A DNA stretch of 10,727 nt from CAZGSV01 sp964528605. Lineage in GTDB: Bacteria > Armatimonadota > Zipacnadia > CAZGSV01. This document shows, one piece after another, positions 6,495-10,727 of the stretch. The DNA lies in NCBI GenBank assembly GCA_964528605.1, contig CAZGSV010000106.1:1-10727 (forward strand). Reading direction: 5' to 3'. The position numbers and the translations under genes were made by a program. Within the stretch, counting starts at the first letter, position 1; every line of letters begins with the position of its first letter. Below the pieces are notes generated by a model that did no database searches, was not told the DNA's origin, and was given only the letters and a program-made list of their open reading frames with translations.

Positions 6495-8225
6495 ATGCGT
6501 GGCGGTTTGGTTTGGGCAATGCTCACCATCTTGTTGGCCGGACCGGCGTTGGCCCAGCAGGCGCCGGCGTTGGACTCTCAGATTGAGCGGGTAGCGCTTT
6601 TCAAGAACGGGCTGGGTTTCTTCGAGCGGCAGGCGGAGGTGCCGGCGGGGGCGGAACGGGTGCTCTTGAACCCGTTCGCGGCGCCGTGCCACGGAACGCT
6701 GTGGGTGACTTGGTCGGAGGGCTTGGAGTTGGGAGCGATGGTGGCGCGCGAGGTGACGGTCGCCAAAGAGCGCCAGGCTGCGAGCCTAGGCGAACTGCTG
6801 AAAGCCAATGTCGGCAGGCAAGTGACGGTCTGGCTGCTAGGCGAGCAGCGGGAACCCGTTTCGGGCAAGATCCTGTCCGTGGTTTTGGAGCGCGAGTTGG
6901 CGCAGACGGATCCCTACGCTATGGGCGGAGTGCGGGGCACGCCCGCAAGGGGCTACTACGGCCCGGAGTACGGGCGACCGCCCTCGGTGCCGGCGGCGCT
7001 CGTGCTGCTCCAGCGGGACACGGGGCCGGTGGTCGGCATCGAACTGGGTCAGGTCAAGGGCGTGGAACTACCCGGCGAGGGAGTGGTGACCACGTTCGCA
7101 GACACGAGCAAGGGCGCCGAACTGGAGGCGGACCTGAGGCAGCCGGCGAAGCAGGGCTGGCTGCGGGTCTCCTATCTTGCCAACGGCGCAACCTGGGCGC
7201 CAAGTTACCTGATTGACATCTCGGACCCGAACGAGGCGCGGTTGGTGGCGAACGCGGTAATAGTGAACGACGCGGAGCCCCTGCAAGGGGCGCACGTTGA
7301 CCTGGTGACCGGCTTTCCCAATCTGCTGTTCGCGCAGGTGTGGAGCCCCATGGGGCTGAAAGAGGACATGGCGCAATTCCTCTGGTCGTTGACCTCGGAG
7401 CGGACGGAGGAGTCGAGGAGGCGCAGGCTAGGGGTGGTCACGCAGCAAGGGGTAGCCTACGGAGGTTACGGGGGCGCCTATCCGGGTGCGGGTCCGGCGG
7501 GGCCCCCTGGCCCGGCGCCCATGGCGCCCGCGTGGGCGACCGAGGTGGGGACGACGGTGGAGGACTTGTTCCTCTACCCGCTGGAGAAGGTGACGCTGGG
7601 GAAGGGCGAGCGGGGGTACTACCCGATCTTCGACACGCGGGTGCCCTACGAAGAATTCTATCGTTGGGACATACCCGATTTCATCGGCGCGCAGGCGGAT
7701 CGCTACGGGAGGCCTCCCGACCGTCCAGAGCAGGAGCAGGAGGAGGTGCTGGCCGTATGGCACAGCCTGCGTCTGACCAACGCCACCCGCTTGCCTTGGA
7801 CGACGGCGCCGGCGGAGACGGTGAAGCAGGGACAGATCATTGGCCAGGACGTACTCGGCTACACCGCGCCGGGGGCGAAGGTGACGGTCAAGATTACGCA
7901 GGCGGCAAGCGTGAAGGCGGAGCAGGAGGAGGCCGAGACGCAGCGCGAGCGCGGGGTCGTGGAGTACTACGACTGGCACTACGATAGGGTCACGGTGGAG
8001 GGAGTCCTGCGCGTGCACAACTATCAGGAGAAAGGCATCTCGCTGGAGGTGGCCAAACACCTTCGCGGCGAGGTGCTGGAGGCCAATCCGCAGGCGGAGG
8101 TGGTGCGAACGGTGAGAGGGCTGAGGCGGGCCAACCCTGACAGCACTATCACCTGGAAAGCGTCTCTGGAAGCCGGCGCGGAGCAGCAATTCACCTACAA
8201 GTACCAAGTTCTGGTTCCGCAGTAG
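6495..8225 (+). CDS. Exported DUF4139-domain protein
   Basis: The protein has 576 residues. AGGGAGG lies 7 nt before the ATG, and a signal peptide ends at ALA-QQ (about residue 20). Residues 28-48 (IERVALFKNGLGFFER) match the opening strand of DUF4139/MuiA-like proteins. The hallmark is at about 222-275: WLRVSYLANGATWAPSY, then LVANAVIVNDAEPLQGAHVDL and TGFPNL. The core resumes at about 355-575 (YPLEKVTLGKGERGYYPIFD, LRLTNATRLPWTTAPAE, TITWKASLEAGAEQQFTYKY). Between these halves, about 319-347 is a Gly/Ala/Pro/Tyr-rich linker that looks disordered. I do not see a distinct DUF4140 N-terminal domain or the long coiled coil of classical MuiA. The biochemical function of the family is poorly known; a periplasmic or surface location is inferred from the signal. 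A strong terminator-like hairpin follows 53 bp after the stop. Confidence 0.85.
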   Translation: MRGGLVWAMLTILLAGPALAQQAPALDSQIERVALFKNGLGFFERQAEVPAGAERVLLNPFAAPCHGTLWVTWSEGLELGAMVAREVTVAKERQAASLGELLKANVGRQVTVWLLGEQREPVSGKILSVVLERELAQTDPYAMGGVRGTPARGYYGPEYGRPPSVPAALVLLQRDTGPVVGIELGQVKGVELPGEGVVTTFADTSKGAELEADLRQPAKQGWLRVSYLANGATWAPSYLIDISDPNEARLVANAVIVNDAEPLQGAHVDLVTGFPNLLFAQVWSPMGLKEDMAQFLWSLTSERTEESRRRRLGVVTQQGVAYGGYGGAYPGAGPAGPPGPAPMAPAWATEVGTTVEDLFLYPLEKVTLGKGERGYYPIFDTRVPYEEFYRWDIPDFIGAQADRYGRPPDRPEQEQEEVLAVWHSLRLTNATRLPWTTAPAETVKQGQIIGQDVLGYTAPGAKVTVKITQAASVKAEQEEAETQRERGVVEYYDWHYDRVTVEGVLRVHNYQEKGISLEVAKHLRGEVLEANPQAEVVRTVRGLRRANPDSTITWKASLEAGAEQQFTYKYQVLVPQ

Positions 8226-8277
8226 AGGGGCCCCAGCGCCCCGCGCTAGCGCCCGGCGAGACCGGGACTTCTTGGCT

Positions 8278-8320
8278 GGGGCTCGGCTGCTGACTGCGGC
8301 CGGGCCCCGCCCTTTCTTCG
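8278..8320 (+). terminator. Rho-independent terminator candidate after the DUF4139 gene
   Basis: GGGGCTCGGCTGC (8278-8290) pairs over all 13 positions, with two G-U wobbles, with GCGGCCGGGCCCC (8296-8308) around the loop TGACT. It is followed by the T-rich tail CCCTTTCTTC. This is the only hairpin in the window with both a long stem and a T-rich tail, and it separates the envelope genes from the uvr genes. Confidence 0.7.
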
Positions 8321-8324
8321 CGGA

Positions 8325-8341
8325 GGAACCGCTGCCGTTCC
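8325..8341. promoter_or_regulatory. GGAAC-N7-GTTCC palindrome upstream of uvrB
   Basis: A perfect 5-bp inverted repeat with a 7-nt spacer lies 107 bp before the uvrB ATG and about 50 bp before the candidate -35. LexA boxes in several phyla are built from GAAC/GTTC half-sites, though the common Gram-positive form has a 4-nt spacer. An SOS operator is a possibility only; it may be a chance hairpin. Confidence 0.25.
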
Positions 8342-8390
8342 GGAGCCGTTTGTCTAGTTGAAGGGTACGCGCAGGGCGTAGGCAGCGCGC

Positions 8391-8418
8391 TTGTGTAGCC
8401 GGAGCGGGCGGGTAGAAT
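8391..8418 (+). promoter_or_regulatory. Candidate sigma-70-type promoter for uvrB-uvrC
   Basis: TTGTGT (8391-8396) and TAGAAT (8413-8418) are 16 bp apart. The -10 box matches consensus at 5/6 positions and stands out in GC-rich sequence; the -35 matches 3/6. It lies 30 bp before the uvrB ATG and downstream of the terminator hairpin, as expected for an independent uvr transcript. Confidence 0.5.
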
Positions 8419-8448
8419 AGTCGAGGCGGAGCCTAGGAGACAGGAGTT

Positions 8449-10428
8449 ATGGCCGAGTTCAAGTTGGTGGCGCCCTTCACGCCCACGGGCAACCAGCCGG
8501 AGTGCATCGAGCGGCTGGCGGAGGGGGTCAAGCGCGGCTACCGGTACCAGACGCTGCTGGGGGTAACGGGGTCGGGGAAGACGTTCACGGTGGCCAACCT
8601 GATCGAGCGGATGCAGCGGCCCACGCTGGTAGTGGCGCACAACAAGACGCTGGCGGCGCAACTGTGCATGGAGTTCCGGGAGTTCTTCCCCGAGAATCAC
8701 GTGGCCTATTTCGTGAGTTACTACGACTACTACCAGCCGGAGGCCTACGTGCCGCAGACGGACACGTATATCGAGAAGGAGGCGGAGATAAACGAGGAGA
8801 TAGACAGGCTGCGCCACTACGCGACGCAGTCAGTGATGGAGGCGCGGGACGTAATCGTGGTGGCGAGCGTGTCGTGCATCTACTCGCTGGGCAGCCCGCA
8901 GGAGTACCGCGACACCAGCCTGTGGCTGGAGCGAGGGAAGGCGGCGGATCGGGACGGGGTGTTGCGCCGGCTAGTGCACATGCAGTTCAACCGGAACGAC
9001 TTCAGCCTGTCGCGCGGGTCTTTTCGGGCGCGGGGTGACACGGTGGAGATCTACCCGGCGGATGCGGAGGAGATAACGCGCGTGGAGTTCTTTGGGGACG
9101 AGGTGGAGCGGATCACGGTGATTGCGCCGCTGACCGGGGAGGTGTTGGAGGAGAAGGACGGCTGCCTGGTCTTTCCGGCGACGCACTACGTGGCGGGGCC
9201 GGACAAGATGGCGGCGGCGCTGGAGGCGATTGAGAAGGAGTTGGAGGAGCGGCTGGCCTCCTTCCGGAGGCAAGGGAAGTTGCTGGAGGCGCAGAGGCTG
9301 GAGCAGCGGACGCGCTACGACCTGGAGATGCTGCGGGAGGTAGGCTACTGCACGGGGATCGAGAACTACTCGCGTTACTTTGACGGGCGGGCGCCCGGCG
9401 AGCCGCCCTATACGCTGCTGGACTACTTCCCCGAGGACTTGCTCGTGGTGGCAGACGAGTCGCACCAGACGATACCGCAGTTGCACGCGATGTCGGGTGG
9501 GGAACGGTCGCGCAAGGACGCGCTGATAGAGCACGGCTTCCGGCTGCCGTCGGCGTACGACAACCGGCCGCTGTCGTTCCAGGAGTTCGAGCAGCGGGTG
9601 AATCAGGTGATTTTCACTTCCGCGACGCCGGGGCGGTATGAGTTGGAGCACAGCGAGCAAGTGGTGGAGTCGCTGGTGCGGCCGACGGGGCTGCTCGATC
9701 CGGCGGTGGAGGTGCGCCCGACGCGCGGACAGGTGGAGGACTTGGTCAGTGAGGTCAGAGGGCGCGTGGAGCGAGGGCAGCGGGTGCTGGTGACCACGCT
9801 GACCAAGCGGATGGCCGAGGACTTGGCGGAGTATCTGGAAGACCTGGGGATCAGGGTGCACTACCTGCATTCGGACGTGGAGACCTTGGAGCGGACGGAG
9901 TTGCTGCGGGACTTGCGGCTGGGACGTTACGACGTGCTGGTGGGGATAAACCTGCTGCGGGAAGGTTTGGACCTGCCGGAGGTGTCATTGGTGGCGATAC
10001 TGGACGCGGACAAGGAGGGTTTCCTGCGGTCGGAGACCTCGCTGGTGCAGACGATGGGGCGTGCGGCGCGGCACGAGGAGGGGCAGGTGATAATGTACGC
10101 CGACGGGGTAACCGAGGCGATGCAGGCGGCCATACGGGAAACGCTGCGGCGGCGCGCCATACAGGAGGAGTACAATCGCGAGCGCGGCATAGTGCCGCGG
10201 ACGATAGTGTCCTCCATCAAGGAGCCGATGCGAGCGCGGGCGGTGGCGGAGGAGGGCGAGGAGTATGAGGGCGAGCGGCGGGCAACGGGGCGGGAGACCC
10301 CCAAGGAGTTGTCGGCGATAATCCGCACGTTGGAGGCGGAGATGCGGGAGGCGGCGGCGGCGCTGGAGTTCGAGCGGGCGGCGCGGCTGCGCGACGAGAT
10401 TGCGGAGTTGAAGAAGGCCCTTGGTTGA
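8449..10428 (+). CDS. uvrB: UvrB, excinuclease ABC subunit B
   Basis: The protein has 659 residues, a normal UvrB length. It is the damage-verifying ATPase of nucleotide excision repair: it is loaded on DNA by UvrA and then recruits UvrC for dual incision in the cytoplasm. Visible motifs are the N-terminal FxPTGNQPE-type Q-motif (about 10-18), Walker A GVTGSGKT (38-45), the DNA-clamping beta-hairpin YYDYYQPEAY (91-100), Walker B DESH (336-339), SAT (391-393), GINLLREGLDLPE (499-511) and QTMGRAARH (534-542). A C-terminal UVR domain (about 625-658) contacts UvrC. The ATG has AGGAG at 8435-8439, 9 nt away; a second AGGAG at 8442 is too close. The residue 596-620 linker is rich in Glu and Arg. 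No key residue is missing. The stop overlaps the proposed uvrC start by 8 bp. Confidence 0.97.
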   Translation: MAEFKLVAPFTPTGNQPECIERLAEGVKRGYRYQTLLGVTGSGKTFTVANLIERMQRPTLVVAHNKTLAAQLCMEFREFFPENHVAYFVSYYDYYQPEAYVPQTDTYIEKEAEINEEIDRLRHYATQSVMEARDVIVVASVSCIYSLGSPQEYRDTSLWLERGKAADRDGVLRRLVHMQFNRNDFSLSRGSFRARGDTVEIYPADAEEITRVEFFGDEVERITVIAPLTGEVLEEKDGCLVFPATHYVAGPDKMAAALEAIEKELEERLASFRRQGKLLEAQRLEQRTRYDLEMLREVGYCTGIENYSRYFDGRAPGEPPYTLLDYFPEDLLVVADESHQTIPQLHAMSGGERSRKDALIEHGFRLPSAYDNRPLSFQEFEQRVNQVIFTSATPGRYELEHSEQVVESLVRPTGLLDPAVEVRPTRGQVEDLVSEVRGRVERGQRVLVTTLTKRMAEDLAEYLEDLGIRVHYLHSDVETLERTELLRDLRLGRYDVLVGINLLREGLDLPEVSLVAILDADKEGFLRSETSLVQTMGRAARHEEGQVIMYADGVTEAMQAAIRETLRRRAIQEEYNRERGIVPRTIVSSIKEPMRARAVAEEGEEYEGERRATGRETPKELSAIIRTLEAEMREAAAALEFERAARLRDEIAELKKALG

Positions 10429-10727
10429 GGATAAGAGAAGCGAGCGCCTCCAGCGGCTGGAGGCGTTGATGGCGCGGATTCCGCAGGCGCCGGGCGTGTA
10501 TCTGATGAAGGACAGCGCGGGGCGGTTGCTGTACGTGGGCAAGGCGGCGCGGCTGCGGAACCGGGTGCGGGATCATTTTCGGCCGGCGCCGGAGCAGTCG
10601 CCGTGGAGCGCGTTGATGAGCCAGCGCGTGGCGGCCGTGGAGTGGATTGTGACGGATTCGCCGGTGGAGGCGCTGCTGCTGGAGAACAATCTCATCAAGC
10701 AGCGCCGCCCGAAGTTCAACCTAAGGC
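10421..10727 (+). CDS. uvrC: UvrC, excinuclease ABC subunit C (3'-partial)
   Basis: Only the first 102 codons are present; the gene runs off the window. The GIY-YIG nuclease domain is clear: PGVYLMKD (residues 24-31), LLYVGKAARLRNRVRDHF (36-53) and EALLLENNLIKQRRPKFN (83-100, with the conserved Glu in LLLEN). In the family this domain makes the 3' incision beside a lesion marked by UvrB. I place the start at TTG 10421, with AGAAGG at 10412-10417 close upstream, because it gives the helical lead-in SERLQRLEALMARIPQ that UvrC proteins usually carry. ATG 10469 would leave only seven residues before PGVY. The TTG start overlaps the uvrB stop by 8 bp, which suggests coupled translation. Confidence 0.93.
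   Translation, partial: MVEDKRSERLQRLEALMARIPQAPGVYLMKDSAGRLLYVGKAARLRNRVRDHFRPAPEQSPWSALMSQRVAAVEWIVTDSPVEALLLENNLIKQRRPKFNLR

Noticed and set aside
1..10727. CRISPR array, insertion sequence, attachment site or rRNA
   Set aside because: I saw no regularly spaced repeats, transposase motifs, terminal inverted repeats or RNA-gene signatures on either strand.

Overview
The window is GC-rich DNA from a diderm (outer-membrane) bacterium. All seven genes lie on the + strand, with conspicuously more G than C on the coding strand. The evidence for a diderm is an LptD/OstA-like barrel protein and a PorV/UPF0164-like barrel protein, both ending in phenylalanine, plus several Sec signal peptides. The mix of large secreted proteins with FlgD-type Ig and fibronectin III domains, the DUF4139 protein and the base composition would fit Armatimonadota or a similar deep-branching diderm phylum. 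That placement is an impression, not something the window proves.

Layout. Positions 2-1645 hold the 3' part of a large secreted protein with two related aromatic-rich modules and a C-terminal FlgD-like Ig domain. Positions 1737-3119 encode a signal-peptide, membrane-anchored protein with two fibronectin III domains. Positions 3347-5266 (start uncertain) encode an invasin-type Ig domain fused to an OstA/LptD-like outer-membrane barrel. Positions 5364-6218 encode a small PorV-like barrel. Positions 6495-8225 encode an exported DUF4139 protein. A strong terminator-like hairpin at 8278-8320 closes this envelope block. A candidate promoter at 8391-8418 then opens a DNA-repair operon: uvrB (8449-10428) overlapping uvrC (10421 to the window end, truncated).

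How they fit together. The first five genes look like a cell-envelope and surface group: secreted surface protein, fn3 membrane protein, lipopolysaccharide-export-like barrel, PorV-like barrel and exported DUF4139 protein. Their gaps of 91-276 bp mean they need not be a single operon. UvrB and UvrC are the damage-verification helicase and the dual-incision nuclease of nucleotide excision repair, and their genes are translationally overlapped. Nothing here is a mobile element, CRISPR array or RNA gene. The most distinctive features are the Ig-LptD-like fusion, an 8-G tract inside its signal-peptide codons, and the duplicated module in the first protein.
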